A stretch of DNA of 64,000 nt from Streptomyces lydicus (lineage in GTDB: Bacteria > Actinomycetota > Actinomycetes > Streptomycetales > Streptomycetaceae). Positions 35,057-43,815 of the stretch are shown here, one piece after another. The translations under genes and the position numbers were made by a program. The first letter of the stretch is position 1; each line of letters opens with the position of its first letter. The stretch spans positions 7,378,001 through 7,442,000 of the forward strand of contig NZ_CP017157.1 of NCBI RefSeq assembly GCF_001729485.1, in the 5' to 3' direction. A model generated the notes under the pieces. The model had not been told where the DNA came from and did no database searches. It saw only the letters and a program-made list of their open reading frames with translations.

Positions 35057-35456
35057 AACGCCTCCTCGGGAGGGTTTTTGAGCTACCCGCACCAGCCGAG
35101 GTCTCCTGGCGAAGACCCGATGCTGATGCCGTCCTCCGGCAAGGCGCGATCATGCACCGCGGACTGGGCCCCTGCGGACTGGGCCCCTGGGGCCTGGTGG
35201 CTGCCACACTGCGCTCCCTGACGGAGGGATGGGCAGCCCACCTGATCGGACATCGAAAGTAAGGCATTCAGGTGACAGCGGCGGCAAGGGCGCCGCCCCA
35301 AGGTCACCCGTTCGGCGCAGCGTGCAATGCGCCCTTCGCCCTCCCCCACCCTGCCCAACGCCCGGCGGACAGGACGTGTCGGCCCGCCCTAACGGCCCGG
35401 TCACGGAAGCGCGCCGGGCATGGCGTCGCCTTTCGCTTCCCCCTACCCTCCGCCCC
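35057..35456. other. intergenic region with repeats and hairpins
   Basis: 400 bases without a convincing gene. GCGGACTGGGCCCCT occurs twice in tandem (35159-35173, 35174-35188). On the minus strand, GGTCT/AGACC and TGCCG/CGGCA hairpins lie 40-90 bases ahead of the beta-helix gene, with GCCAGGAGACCTCGGC (35094-35110 region) resembling a cobalamin-riboswitch B12 box, though the rest of that riboswitch is absent. TACCCT at 35444-35449 is a -10 for the small gene at 35457. Confidence 0.5.
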
Positions 35457-35639
35457 ATGAAGCTGATTGCGGGGGACCTCACGCACCAGGTCCTGGCGAG
35501 TTCGCACCACTATCACCACTACCACCACTCCTACGGGAGCGGCGGTGACGGTGTCATGGACTGGTGGGAGTGGCTGATTCTGGGCGTCGGCGTGGTCGTG
35601 GTGATCGGGGCACTGATCAAGAAGTTCAGCTCGGACTGA
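35457..35639 (+). CDS. His/Tyr-rich small membrane protein
   Basis: 60 residues: MKLIAGDLTHQVLAS, a His/Tyr cluster SHHYHHYHHSYG, then a membrane helix (WLILGVGVVVVIGALI) and KKFSSD. Seven histidines in the cluster suggest metal binding outside or at the membrane face. TACCCT ends seven bases before the ATG, and no ribosome binding site is present, so the message is probably leaderless. Its 3' end overlaps the convergent gene by 14 bases. I do not recognise the family. Confidence 0.65.
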   Translation: MKLIAGDLTHQVLASSHHYHHYHHSYGSGGDGVMDWWEWLILGVGVVVVIGALIKKFSSD

Positions 35640-35913
35640 GCCGCGCCCCACGACTTTCGGCCACTCGCCGTACGTCGCGCAGCGCGTCGCTGAGCCCCCT
35701 GGCGAGGTAACGCAGCTCCCGGGTCCCGGTCTTGTGGTCGGCGAGCATGTCGGCGGCGTGGCCGAGGATCTCGTCCGCCATGTCGAGCTGTAGGCGCTCG
35801 ATGGTGTCGGCGACCCGGGACACGTAGCCGGCGCCGTCGCCCACGAGGTAGCAGGGTTTCCCGTCGGGTCCGGCCCAGGGCAGCAGCCGGGTGGGTGCGG
35901 GGTGGATCGTCAT
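35626..35913 (-). CDS. hypothetical protein near the XRE/DUF397 genes
   Basis: 95 residues, soluble. It begins MTIHPAPTRLLPW and is largely helical after residue 35, with IERLQLDMADEILGHAADMLAD. Proteins of this size and composition often accompany XRE-DUF397 loci in Streptomyces, but I cannot assign a fold. It is divergent from the XRE gene. Confidence 0.6.
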   Translation of the reverse strand: MTIHPAPTRLLPWAGPDGKPCYLVGDGAGYVSRVADTIERLQLDMADEILGHAADMLADHKTGTRELRYLARGLSDALRDVRRVAESRGARLSPS

Positions 35914-36117
35914 GCGACGACCTCCGGCCCGTGGGTCCGCGAGGCGGGAACCAGTCGTCGCGGCAGCGCTCGGCAGAGGCGGGCGTCAGGTTTGCGCACG
36001 TCGTCAACTCCGGGTTGATGGCCTTGCCCCCGGGTCGTTGCCGCGGCCGCGGGGGTCCTGCGGTTACTCACCATTGCTGATCGTGCACGCTGGGTACAGG
36101 CTTGACCTGTCACCAAA

Positions 36118-36131
36118 GTCCAGCAGTGGAC
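36118..36131. promoter_or_regulatory. GTCCA-N4-TGGAC dyad before the XRE gene
   Basis: A 14-bp palindrome lies 26 bases ahead of the XRE start, just downstream of TTGACC (36102-36107). Its position suits autoregulation by the XRE protein. Confidence 0.4.
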
Positions 36132-36156
36132 AGCACGTTGAAGGTGAGTTCGCACG

Positions 36157-36996
36157 ATGGAGCTGAACAACGAGGACGACGGCAGGGCCACCCCGCGCAC
36201 GGTGCTCGGTCGCCGCCTGCGCCGCCTGCGGGAGGCCGCCGACCTCTCCCAACGGGCCCTGGCCGACAAGGTCGGTTACCCGCATACATACCTCAGCCGG
36301 GTGGAGCGGGGGGAGCAGTTACCGTCGCAGGCACTGGCCGAGGACCTGGACACGCATTTCGCCACGGACGGGCTCTTTGTCGAGTTGTTGTCGATGGCGC
36401 AGGATGCGTCAATTCCTGACTACGGACGAGCCGTACTTGACGGAGAAGCCAAGGCTGCCCGTATTCAAGTCTTCGAGAGCAGCTTGATCCCCGGGCTTTT
36501 GCAGACCGACGATTACGCACATGCCTTGATCCGGACATCACTGCCCGGCGAGTCCGAGGAAGGGGTCAGCGACAAAGTCGCAGCACGAATGCGCCGCAAG
36601 CACGTATTCGAAAGGAAGGAACCACCGTTCTACTGGGCAATCATTGACGAAGCAGCACTTAGGCGACCAATTGGGGGCGCAAGGTGCATGACGGGGCAGA
36701 TTTGCCACCTCCTCGCGATGGCTCAGTCACCGCACACTTCGATTCAGGTCCTGCCTTTTACTCAAGGGGAGCACCCACTGATGGCGGGGAGTCTGATCCT
36801 GCTCACTCTCACGAACGGCACAACGACCGGATATGCCGAGAGCTTCGCTTCGGGTGAGTCGGTAGAGTCGCCGCGACGCATCCTCCAGCTCACCCAGCGT
36901 TTTGATATCGCTCGTTCCATGGCATTGCCGGAGAGCGGATCCCTCGACCTGATCCGCAGCTACTTAAGAGGGTACGAAGTTGAAGAAGACTCCTGA
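36157..36996 (+). CDS. XRE regulator, DUF5753 (Scr1/WhiJ type), with TTA codons
   Basis: 279 residues. The helix-turn-helix is at about 15-70 (GRRLRRLREAADLSQRALADKVGYPHTYLSRVERGEQ). A DUF5753 domain (about 90-275) has IPGLLQTDDYAHALI and IQVLPF. Such regulators pair with DUF397 proteins in Streptomyces development and antibiotic control. Two TTA codons are present (36319-36321 and 36964-36966), so translation should need the bldA tRNA. The GC content and codon choice (AGA, ATA, CTT) are lower and looser than in neighbours, hinting at acquisition. It overlaps the first DUF397 gene by 17 bases. Confidence 0.92.
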   Translation: MELNNEDDGRATPRTVLGRRLRRLREAADLSQRALADKVGYPHTYLSRVERGEQLPSQALAEDLDTHFATDGLFVELLSMAQDASIPDYGRAVLDGEAKAARIQVFESSLIPGLLQTDDYAHALIRTSLPGESEEGVSDKVAARMRRKHVFERKEPPFYWAIIDEAALRRPIGGARCMTGQICHLLAMAQSPHTSIQVLPFTQGEHPLMAGSLILLTLTNGTTTGYAESFASGESVESPRRILQLTQRFDIARSMALPESGSLDLIRSYLRGYEVEEDS

Positions 36997-37195
36997 CGCG
37001 CCTGCACCAACTGCCTGGCGCAAGTCCAGTTACAGCAACGGCGAAGGAGCCGCGTGCGTCGAGGTCGCCGACAGGCACCCTGGCGTCGTCCCGGTCCGCG
37101 ACTCCAAGAATCCGCACGGCCCGGCCCTGGTATTCCCGATAAGTTGCTGGTCGTCATTCGTGGCCGCCCTCAAGTGCGACGAGTTGGGGCGCTGA
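36980..37195 (+). CDS. DUF397 protein, copy 1
   Basis: 71 residues. TTG at 36980 overlaps the end of the XRE gene. WRKSSYSNGEGAACVEVADRHPGVVPVRDSKNPHGPAL is the DUF397 signature. These small acidic proteins act with their XRE partner, possibly as antitoxin-like or anti-regulator factors. It is 57% or so alike with the next gene by eye. Confidence 0.85.
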   Translation: MKKTPDAPAPTAWRKSSYSNGEGAACVEVADRHPGVVPVRDSKNPHGPALVFPISCWSSFVAALKCDELGR

Positions 37196-37203
37196 GTACG
37201 AAG

Positions 37204-37419
37204 ATGAAGTCGATTCCTGACGCAACGACCATGAGCGACTGGCGCAAGTCCAGTTACAGCAACGGCCAGGGAGCCGAGTGCGTCGAGGTCGCAGACGGGC
37301 ATCCCGGCGTTGTTGCCGTTCGCGACTCCAAGTGCCCGCACGGGCCCGCCGTGGCCTTCACGGCTGACAGCTGGTCGTCCTTCGTCACCGCCGTCAAGGA
37401 CAGGACGTTCTCCGGCTGA
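37204..37419 (+). CDS. DUF397 protein, copy 2
   Basis: 71 residues, the same length as copy 1 and only eight bases after it. WRKSSYSNGQGAECVEVADGHPGVVAVRDSKCPHGPAVAF is shared in order. The DNA for WRKSSYSNG is identical in both, so this is a fairly recent tandem duplication. ATG at 37204; an internal ATG at 37231 is possible. Confidence 0.85.
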   Translation: MKSIPDATTMSDWRKSSYSNGQGAECVEVADGHPGVVAVRDSKCPHGPAVAFTADSWSSFVTAVKDRTFSG

Positions 37420-37423
37420 GCAT

Positions 37424-37452
37424 CGGCCCCCGTCGCGACATGACGGGGGCCG
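37424..37452. terminator. bidirectional terminator
   Basis: CGGCCCCCGTC (37424-37434) pairs perfectly with GACGGGGGCCG (37442-37452) with a 7-base loop, between the convergent DUF397 and ATPase genes. Confidence 0.75.
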
Positions 37453-37472
37453 GGCTCGGGTTCGGTCCGGGG

Positions 37473-40400
37473 TCAGTCGAACCAGCGGGCCCGGGCCAGT
37501 TCTTCGCCTCGGGCCGGGTCCTCCAGGAGGGCGGCGACCTCGAAGCGGCGGGGCCACTGGCCGGTTGACCAGGCGAGGCCCGCCGCGACGCCCTCCAGGG
37601 TCGCGGCGTGCAGGGTGCCGTCGGGGGTCAGGCGCCAGTCGAGTTCGGCGGTCTGCCCGGGGCCGTCGCCGACGAGGAGTTCCTCGTGTTCGAGGTACGA
37701 GTCGGGGGTGTCGGCGCCGAGCAGCACCCGTACGGCCCGGGGTACCTCGTGGCGGACGCCGTCGGAGCGGACCTCGGCGGCGACGGCGTCGCTCAGCCGG
37801 CGGACCTGGAGCAGTTCGGCGAGTGCGGCGGCGCGGTCCGGGGGCACCGGCAGCAGGGGGAGGCGGGCCGCCAGCGGCATCAGGTCCGGGGCGTCGGCGA
37901 CCACGGTGTCCGCCGCGTCCGCGACCCGTACGTCCTGGTCGAGCACGGCCCGCAGTTCGTCGGGCAGCGTGACCTGGTCGGGGTCGAGTTCGGCCAGCAG
38001 GCCGTAGAGGGCGTGGAGTTGGGCGGCGCCGACGGTCAGGTCGGGGTCGGCGAGGCGGGCGAGGAGTTCCGCCGCGCCGCCCGGTTCGTCGAGGAGGGCG
38101 GCGACCGAGGTCCGTACGCCGAGTGCGCGCAGCACCTGGGCGTCGACGTCGCCGGCGTCCGCGGACTCGTAGAGCCCGGCCAGGAGGGGGTCGCCGCCGG
38201 CCGAGCGGAGGCCGGCCGGGCGGCGGCCGTCCAGCACGGGGTGGCCGCGCAGCCACCAGGCGGTGTAGGGGCGGACGGACTCGGTGGTGCCGTCGGGCAG
38301 GAGGACGCGGACGGGGGCGGTGAGCGCGTCGCGCAGCGGGGGCCGGGAGAGCATTTCCAGGACCTGCGGCCAGGCGTCGTCGTCGACCAGGTCGAGGTCG
38401 CGGACCGCGACCAGTTCGGTGACGACCGGCGGGACGGGGGTGTCCGGGAGTGCGTCGAGGATGTCCTCGCACCAGACGTCGACGGCGTCCAGCAGTCCGG
38501 TGTCGTCGGGTTCGGCGAAGTCGCCTTCCCGCGGCTCCATCTCGTCCGGGTCGAGCACCACGTCGGTGGCGCGGACGAGGGCGAAGTCCGCGAGGACGCC
38601 CACCGCGGTCAGCGGCTGCTCGCCCCAGCGTTCCGCCAACTCCGTGTCGCAGGCGGCGAGTTCACCCTCTCGGATGACCCGTTCGAAGGGGCTTCCCGGG
38701 TACACCAGCTCACCCGCGGGGGCGAGTTCGCCGTCCTCGTCGGGCAGGGCGAGCGCGCCGAGCCAGGGTTCGTCGCCGGGCGCGAGGCGGGCGTCGCGGA
38801 CGAGTCCGAGGACGGTGTCCGCGAGTTCCTCGGCGCCGAGCGGGGCGCCGGGTCCGCCGCCGGTGAAGTCGTCCGCGAAGAGGTCGTAGGCGTCCTCGTC
38901 GGCGTCCAGCGAGTTGGCGACGGCCGCCCGGACCTGGGGGGTCGTCAGGACGGCGCGGGGCGCGGCCGGGGTGGCGCCGAGCTTCTCCAGCAGCGGGTGC
39001 GCCGCGTCGGGGTGGGCGACCTTCAGGCCGAGCCGGGCGAGCGTGCGGTGCCGGGCCTCGTCGGTTTCGGCTCCGTCCGGGCTGCCGGCGGGCAGTGGCA
39101 GCAGTACCTGGCGGGGTCCGATGGTGGTCCGTGCGGGTCCGGGGGCTCCGCCGGGGCCCTGGCCGGCGGTGCCGGCGAGCGGCACCGGCAGGCCGCTGAG
39201 CCGGTCCGGGTCGGTGCCGGCGAGCGCGTCGTAGAGCCGCCACCACCAGCCCGGCGGCCGTTCGACGCCGGCCAGCCGGTCGACCATCTCGCCCAGCGGC
39301 ACCCGGGCGACGCCCAACGCCCGCAGTTCGGGGCGGCGTTCGAGGCCGGCGGGCAGCAGGCTGGGGAAGAGTTCCGCCAGTACCGCGACGGTCGCGGCGC
39401 CGGCGCCCTCGACGAGTTCGGCGTCGACGGGCCGCAGGACGTAGCGGTCGGCGGCTGCCTCGACGGTGTCCCATTCCTCCGCCGGGGTGTCCGCGGGGCC
39501 GCCCGGTTCGGCCGCCGCGGCGCGGCCGGCGCTCGGCAGGAACCGTACCCGCGGCAGCAGTTCCAGTACCTGGCGGCGGAGTTCGCCGTCGAGGCCGCCC
39601 TTGCCGAGGGGGCCCGGCACCAGGTCGAGGGTGCCGACGGACACCGGTTCCCAGTCGGCGAGCAGCGCCGCGTAGGTGGCGGCCGCGCGGCCCACCAGGA
39701 AGTCGGCGAGCGGGCCCGGGGCGACGTGGCGCCGGGTGGGCTCCAGGGGGAACGAGGCGATCAGCAGGGCGGGCAGGGCGAGCGGTTCGTCGGTGGGGGT
39801 GGGGGCGTGCACCACCGGGGCGGTGGTCGCCCGGGCCGGTGCGCCGTCGGCGTCGACGGGCACCGCCCAGGTCACCGTCCAGGCGGGCCGCAGGCGTTCC
39901 TCGACGGGCCGGTCGGCGAGCAGGGCCGGGTCCAGGGGGCCGTTGTCGGACGCGACCCGCCAGCGGGTGGTGCCCCGCTCGCTGTCCTCGATGAGGACGT
40001 GGCGGCCGTCCTCGCGGCGGCGCAGTTCGCGTACGCCTTCCGGGGTGTCGACGATCACCTCGGCGAGGCCGGGCAGGGTCAGCAGCAGCGCCGCGTCGAT
40101 GCCGGTGAGCAGCCGCTCGGCGAGGTCCTGTGCCGCGACGTCGCGCAGCGGCAGGACGACCGCGGTGTCGTAGCCCTCCGGCGCGCCGCCCTCCGCGGGC
40201 AGCGGCAGCCGCAGCAGCGGTACGTGGCCGTCGCGGCGGCGCAGTTCGCCGCCGAGGCCGGGGCTGTGCGCGGCGACGTCCTCGGTCATCGCGCGGGCCT
40301 CGGCGAGGGACCAGCGGACGCCGCCGGTGCGTCCGACGAGGGCCGGCTCGTCGCTGACGGAGAGGACCGCGGCGAAGCCGACACCGAAGCGGCCGACGGC

Positions 40401-40769
40401 GCCGGCCGAGATGCTCGGCTCCCGTTTGGCGGAGGCGCGCAGCGTCGACAGTGATTCGACGCCGGTGGCATCGAGGGGTGCGCCGGTGTTGGAGGCGACG
40501 AGTACGGCGGGGGCCTCGCCGTCGGCGGGGTGCAGGGTCAGCCGGAGGCGGCCGGGGACGCCGGCGCGGGCCGCGGCGTCGGCGGCGTTCTGCGCCAGCT
40601 CCACGGCGAGTCGGTCACGGTAGCCGCCGAGCGCGAGGTCTTCCTCAGCGTTGGCGTCCTCCCGGAAGCGGGCCGGTGAGGTGGCCCAGGCGTCCAGCAC
40701 GCCGCGCCGCAGCCGGGCCGTCCCGAACGGGTCTCCGGCGGTGCCTCGCACCCACGACGTAGCGGTCAC
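37473..40769 (-). CDS. large Hsp90/sacsin-type ATP-binding protein
   Basis: About 1,098 residues. The N-terminal GHKL fold has the N-box LAVELAQNAADAAARAG (Asn near residue 60), a G1 region SNTGAPLDATGVESLSTLRASAK and a G2 loop GAVGRFGVGFAAVLS, as in Hsp90 and sacsin repeats. The remaining 900 residues are Leu/Asp/Pro-rich with no named domain. No histidine-kinase or MutL features are seen. A chaperone-like role is inferred only from the ATPase. GTG at 40769 follows GAGGAGACGAGAGAC; the open frame upstream has a different composition. Confidence 0.8.
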   Translation of the reverse strand: MTATSWVRGTAGDPFGTARLRRGVLDAWATSPARFREDANAEEDLALGGYRDRLAVELAQNAADAAARAGVPGRLRLTLHPADGEAPAVLVASNTGAPLDATGVESLSTLRASAKREPSISAGAVGRFGVGFAAVLSVSDEPALVGRTGGVRWSLAEARAMTEDVAAHSPGLGGELRRRDGHVPLLRLPLPAEGGAPEGYDTAVVLPLRDVAAQDLAERLLTGIDAALLLTLPGLAEVIVDTPEGVRELRRREDGRHVLIEDSERGTTRWRVASDNGPLDPALLADRPVEERLRPAWTVTWAVPVDADGAPARATTAPVVHAPTPTDEPLALPALLIASFPLEPTRRHVAPGPLADFLVGRAAATYAALLADWEPVSVGTLDLVPGPLGKGGLDGELRRQVLELLPRVRFLPSAGRAAAAEPGGPADTPAEEWDTVEAAADRYVLRPVDAELVEGAGAATVAVLAELFPSLLPAGLERRPELRALGVARVPLGEMVDRLAGVERPPGWWWRLYDALAGTDPDRLSGLPVPLAGTAGQGPGGAPGPARTTIGPRQVLLPLPAGSPDGAETDEARHRTLARLGLKVAHPDAAHPLLEKLGATPAAPRAVLTTPQVRAAVANSLDADEDAYDLFADDFTGGGPGAPLGAEELADTVLGLVRDARLAPGDEPWLGALALPDEDGELAPAGELVYPGSPFERVIREGELAACDTELAERWGEQPLTAVGVLADFALVRATDVVLDPDEMEPREGDFAEPDDTGLLDAVDVWCEDILDALPDTPVPPVVTELVAVRDLDLVDDDAWPQVLEMLSRPPLRDALTAPVRVLLPDGTTESVRPYTAWWLRGHPVLDGRRPAGLRSAGGDPLLAGLYESADAGDVDAQVLRALGVRTSVAALLDEPGGAAELLARLADPDLTVGAAQLHALYGLLAELDPDQVTLPDELRAVLDQDVRVADAADTVVADAPDLMPLAARLPLLPVPPDRAAALAELLQVRRLSDAVAAEVRSDGVRHEVPRAVRVLLGADTPDSYLEHEELLVGDGPGQTAELDWRLTPDGTLHAATLEGVAAGLAWSTGQWPRRFEVAALLEDPARGEELARARWFD

Positions 40770-40894
40770 GTCTCTCGTCTCCTCGGTATGTGGTTGGCCG
40801 GCGGCCGTTGGCACGACGGTATCGCCCCACGTCGCCGGGTGGGCCGCCGCGCCTGTGGTGTGGTGCTTCACCGGCCCGCGGCGGGGAGGGGAGG

Positions 40895-40934
40895 CCGGAA
40901 GCCCGGCCGCAGCGTGGTGCGGCCGGGCTTCCGG
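40895..40934. terminator. 17-bp perfect hairpin after DUF3027
   Basis: CCGGAAGCCCGGCCGCA (40895-40911) is complementary to 40918-40934 with a 6-base loop. It begins 31 bases after the DUF3027 stop on the minus strand. Confidence 0.75.
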
Positions 40935-40965
40935 GTGGTGTGGTCCTGCGGTTGTCCGGGCGGGC

Positions 40966-41883
40966 TCAGCTGTGGCCGAGTTCCTCGCCGGGGCCGGTGT
41001 CCTCCACGGAGCCGCCGTCCCGCTCCGGCCGCAGGGCCAGCGGTTCGACGACGGTTTCGTCGACGACCGGCGGCGCGGGACGCGGCGGCTTCGGCATGAC
41101 GGCGGCTTCGGAGTGCGCGCCGCAGCCGTAGGCGAGGGACACCACCCGGCCGTCCGCCGGGGAGAATTCGTTGGCGCAGACGCCGAACGCCTGACGCAGG
41201 GAGCCGGGCAACAGCGTGAGGAAGCCGCAGGTCACGCAGGTGGCGGGGGCCGCCTGGGCCATGGCGGTCTTGGGGCCGAAGGCTTCTTCCCAACGGTCCG
41301 CGGCGGCGTGCAGGCCGTAGCGGGACAGGACCCGGGCGCGGCGCATGCCCAGTTCCTCGGCGAGCGCGGCGATGCCGCCCCGGGCGGGCGGCGGCTGGTG
41401 GGCGGGCGAGCCGGGGAGGACGTCCGCCTCCTCGGTGTCCGCGACGTCGGCGGCCATGCCTTCGGCGACGGCGGAGTTCGGCGGTGGGGTGTCCTCGCCG
41501 GAGAAGCCGGGCTCCAGGCGCAGGTCCTCGGCCTCGGTGGGCAGCAGGTCGCCGGGGCCCATGTCGCCGGGGCGCAGCCGTTCGCTCCAGGGGACCCATT
41601 CCGGTGCGAGGAGCGCGTCGGGGCCGGGCAGCAGGGCCGTCTCGTCGATGGTGACGTGCTTGGCGCGGGAGGCGCGGGCGACGGTCACGGCCCAGCGCCA
41701 GCCGCGGTATCCGGGGTCGTTGGCGGTGAACAGGTGGGTGACGACGCGGTCCGCGTCGGCGACGGCTCCGATGTGCTCACCGACCATGCCGGGGAGTGCG
41801 GCTTCCTCGGCCGCCGTCCTGGCAAGGTCGACCGCCTCGGCGCACAGGCGGTCCGGGGTACGGCTTCGCATCGCAGCACTCAC
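40966..41883 (-). CDS. DUF3027 protein
   Basis: 305 residues. RSRTPDRLCAEAVDLARTAAEEAA near the start, PGYRGWRWAVTVARA, VPWSERLRPGDMGPGDLLPT, and a zinc-ribbon-like CVTCGFLTLLPGSLRQAFGVCANEFSPADGRVVSLAYGCGAHS mark the actinobacterial DUF3027 family of unknown function. Four Cys in the last segment could bind zinc. GTG at 41883 is preferred over ATG at 41871; a 12-bp palindrome AGAATCGATTCT (41885-41896) lies directly upstream. Confidence 0.85.
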   Translation of the reverse strand: MSAAMRSRTPDRLCAEAVDLARTAAEEAALPGMVGEHIGAVADADRVVTHLFTANDPGYRGWRWAVTVARASRAKHVTIDETALLPGPDALLAPEWVPWSERLRPGDMGPGDLLPTEAEDLRLEPGFSGEDTPPPNSAVAEGMAADVADTEEADVLPGSPAHQPPPARGGIAALAEELGMRRARVLSRYGLHAAADRWEEAFGPKTAMAQAAPATCVTCGFLTLLPGSLRQAFGVCANEFSPADGRVVSLAYGCGAHSEAAVMPKPPRPAPPVVDETVVEPLALRPERDGGSVEDTGPGEELGHS

Positions 41884-42155
41884 AAGAATCGATTCTCTCT
41901 TCCACGCCGTCTCACGAGTGCGCCAGCCGGAGCTGTCCTTGTCCTGTCCGGACGACCGGCGGTGACGGGGCGGGCGGAGCGGACCTGGGGACCGCGTCGA
42001 CGTCCGCGCCCGATCGGTTCGGTCGAGCGCACCTCTTACGACCCATTCTGCGGGATCGTGGATCGCAATGAGACACGCGGCCACGTCCGACCGCCGGTGG
42101 CGCGCTACACACGCTACCCCTTCAACGGTGTACGACTCCTCGGTGGGAGCGGCAA

Positions 42156-43727
42156 ATGTCAGCGGCAGTGCGCGCCGGCCCGGGCGCCCCGCGCGGCAAC
42201 GACGACAAAGTGCCCTCGCCCGGGCGAGTTGGGGCACTATGGCCGGGTGGCTGCTGCGGGCGGGTCTCCGAGGGTGGCGAAGGTGGCGAAGACATCGCGG
42301 AAGTCGTCGAGAGTGTCGTCGCGGACGTCGTCCCGGGGGTGCCGGCCCCGGCGGGGGGTGGGGTCGCGGGGGGCCGGGTGCGGCGGGCGGGCCGGGCCGC
42401 CGGGCGGGCGCTGCGGCGGCCGTTCACCGGCGTGGCGCGGCGGCTGCGGCGGGTGACGCATGCGCACGGGGCGGGCGAGTCCGGGCTGGCCGAGCTGATC
42501 GAGCTGCACGCGGTGAACTCCGCCGGCGACATGATGATCACGGTCGCGCTGGCCTCGACGGTGTTCTTCTCGGTGCCGACGAATGAGGCGCGGGGCCGGG
42601 TGGCGCTGTATCTGGCGGTGACGATGGCGCCGTTCGCGTTGCTCGCGCCGGTGGTCGGGCCGTTGCTGGACCGGGTGCCGCACGGCCGGCGGGCGGCGAT
42701 GGCGGGGGCGATGCTGGCCCGGGCGCTGCTGGCGTTGACGATGTCGGGTGCGGTGGCGAGCGGCGGGTTGCAGCTGTATCCGGCGGCGCTGGGGGTGCTG
42801 GTGGCGTCGAAGGCGTACGGCGTGGTCCGCAGTGCGGTGGTGCCGCGGCTGCTGCCGCTGCGGATCTCGCTGGTGAAGGCCAACTCGCGGGTGACGCTGG
42901 CGGGCCTGGTGGCGACGGGGCTGGCGGCGCCGGCCGGGGCCGGGCTGCATCTGCTGGGGCCGGCGTGGCCGCTGTACGGGGCTTTTGTGGTGTTCGTGGG
43001 GGGTACGTGTCTGTCGTTCTCGCTGCCGCACAAGGTCGACTCGGCGCGGGGTGAGGCGCGGGCGCGGCTGGCGTCCCGGGAGGCGGGTGCGGGGCCGGCG
43101 GGCGGCCGGCCGGTGAAGGCGGGGCTGCGGACGGTCGGCCCCTCGGTGCTGCACGGGTTGCAGGCCAACGCCGCGTTGCGGGCGCTCTCCGGGTTCCTGA
43201 CGTTCTTCCTGGCGTTCCTGCTGCGGGCGCATCCGCTGGGCGGGCTGGGCGCGGCGGCCTCGCTCGGGCTGGTGGCGGTGGCGGCCGGGGCGGGGAACGC
43301 GTTGGGCACCGCGGTCGGGGCGTGGTTGAGGGCGCGCGGCCCGGAGCCGATCGTGGCGGCGATGCTGGGCCTGGCGCTGGGGGTGACGGTGCTGGCCGCG
43401 GTGTTCTACGGGGTGCTGGCGGTGGGCGTGGTGACGGCGGTGGCGGCCACCGCGGGCCTGTGCCAGGCGCTGGCGAAGCTGTCGCTGGACGCGATGATCC
43501 AGCGTGATGTGCCGGAGGGGGTGCGGACCTCGGCGTTCGCCCGGTCGGAGACGGTGCTGCAGCTGGCGTGGGTGGTGGGCGGGGCGATCGGGATTTCGCT
43601 GCCGCTGGTCGGCGTGGTGGGGATGGCGGTGGCGGCGGGGCTGGTGTCGGTGGGCGCGGCGCTGGCCGGGCGGGGGCTGCTGAGCGCGGGGCGGCACGGC
43701 GGTACGGCGGCGGCGCGGGTGGCGTGA
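42156..43727 (+). CDS. MFS transporter-like membrane protein
   Basis: 523 residues. About 110 residues of polar, basic leader precede 12 membrane segments starting near SAGDMMITVALASTVFF. The motif GPLLDRVPHGRRAAMAGAML is the MFS loop 2-3 signature, and LSLDAMIQRDVPEGVRTSAFARSETVLQLAWVVGG is typical of a conserved actinobacterial group. Substrate unknown. It is divergent from DUF3027; a hairpin follows at 43754-43774. Confidence 0.85.
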   Translation: MSAAVRAGPGAPRGNDDKVPSPGRVGALWPGGCCGRVSEGGEGGEDIAEVVESVVADVVPGVPAPAGGGVAGGRVRRAGRAAGRALRRPFTGVARRLRRVTHAHGAGESGLAELIELHAVNSAGDMMITVALASTVFFSVPTNEARGRVALYLAVTMAPFALLAPVVGPLLDRVPHGRRAAMAGAMLARALLALTMSGAVASGGLQLYPAALGVLVASKAYGVVRSAVVPRLLPLRISLVKANSRVTLAGLVATGLAAPAGAGLHLLGPAWPLYGAFVVFVGGTCLSFSLPHKVDSARGEARARLASREAGAGPAGGRPVKAGLRTVGPSVLHGLQANAALRALSGFLTFFLAFLLRAHPLGGLGAAASLGLVAVAAGAGNALGTAVGAWLRARGPEPIVAAMLGLALGVTVLAAVFYGVLAVGVVTAVAATAGLCQALAKLSLDAMIQRDVPEGVRTSAFARSETVLQLAWVVGGAIGISLPLVGVVGMAVAAGLVSVGAALAGRGLLSAGRHGGTAAARVA

Positions 43728-43753
43728 CGGTGGGCGGGCCGGGCCGGTCGGGC

Positions 43754-43774
43754 GTGCGGCGCGGCACGCCGCAC
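43754..43774 (+). terminator. hairpin after the MFS gene
   Basis: GTGCGGCG (43754-43761) pairs with CGCCGCAC (43767-43774) with a 5-base loop, 27 bases after the stop. Confidence 0.5.
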
Positions 43775-43815
43775 CCGCGCGTGGCGTGGGCCGGGGCGCC
43801 AGATAGCCTGCCCGT

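Noticed and set aside
35094..35110. B12-box-like motif suggesting a cobalamin riboswitch
   Set aside because: Upstream sequence lacks the conserved GCCACTG/GGTG core and P3-P6 elements, and the gene is not related to cobalamin.
35914..36007. Extra minus-strand ORF start (MTTCANLTPA) before the 95-residue gene
   Set aside because: It runs in another frame over the 95-residue gene with shadow composition; the shorter gene has better protein character.
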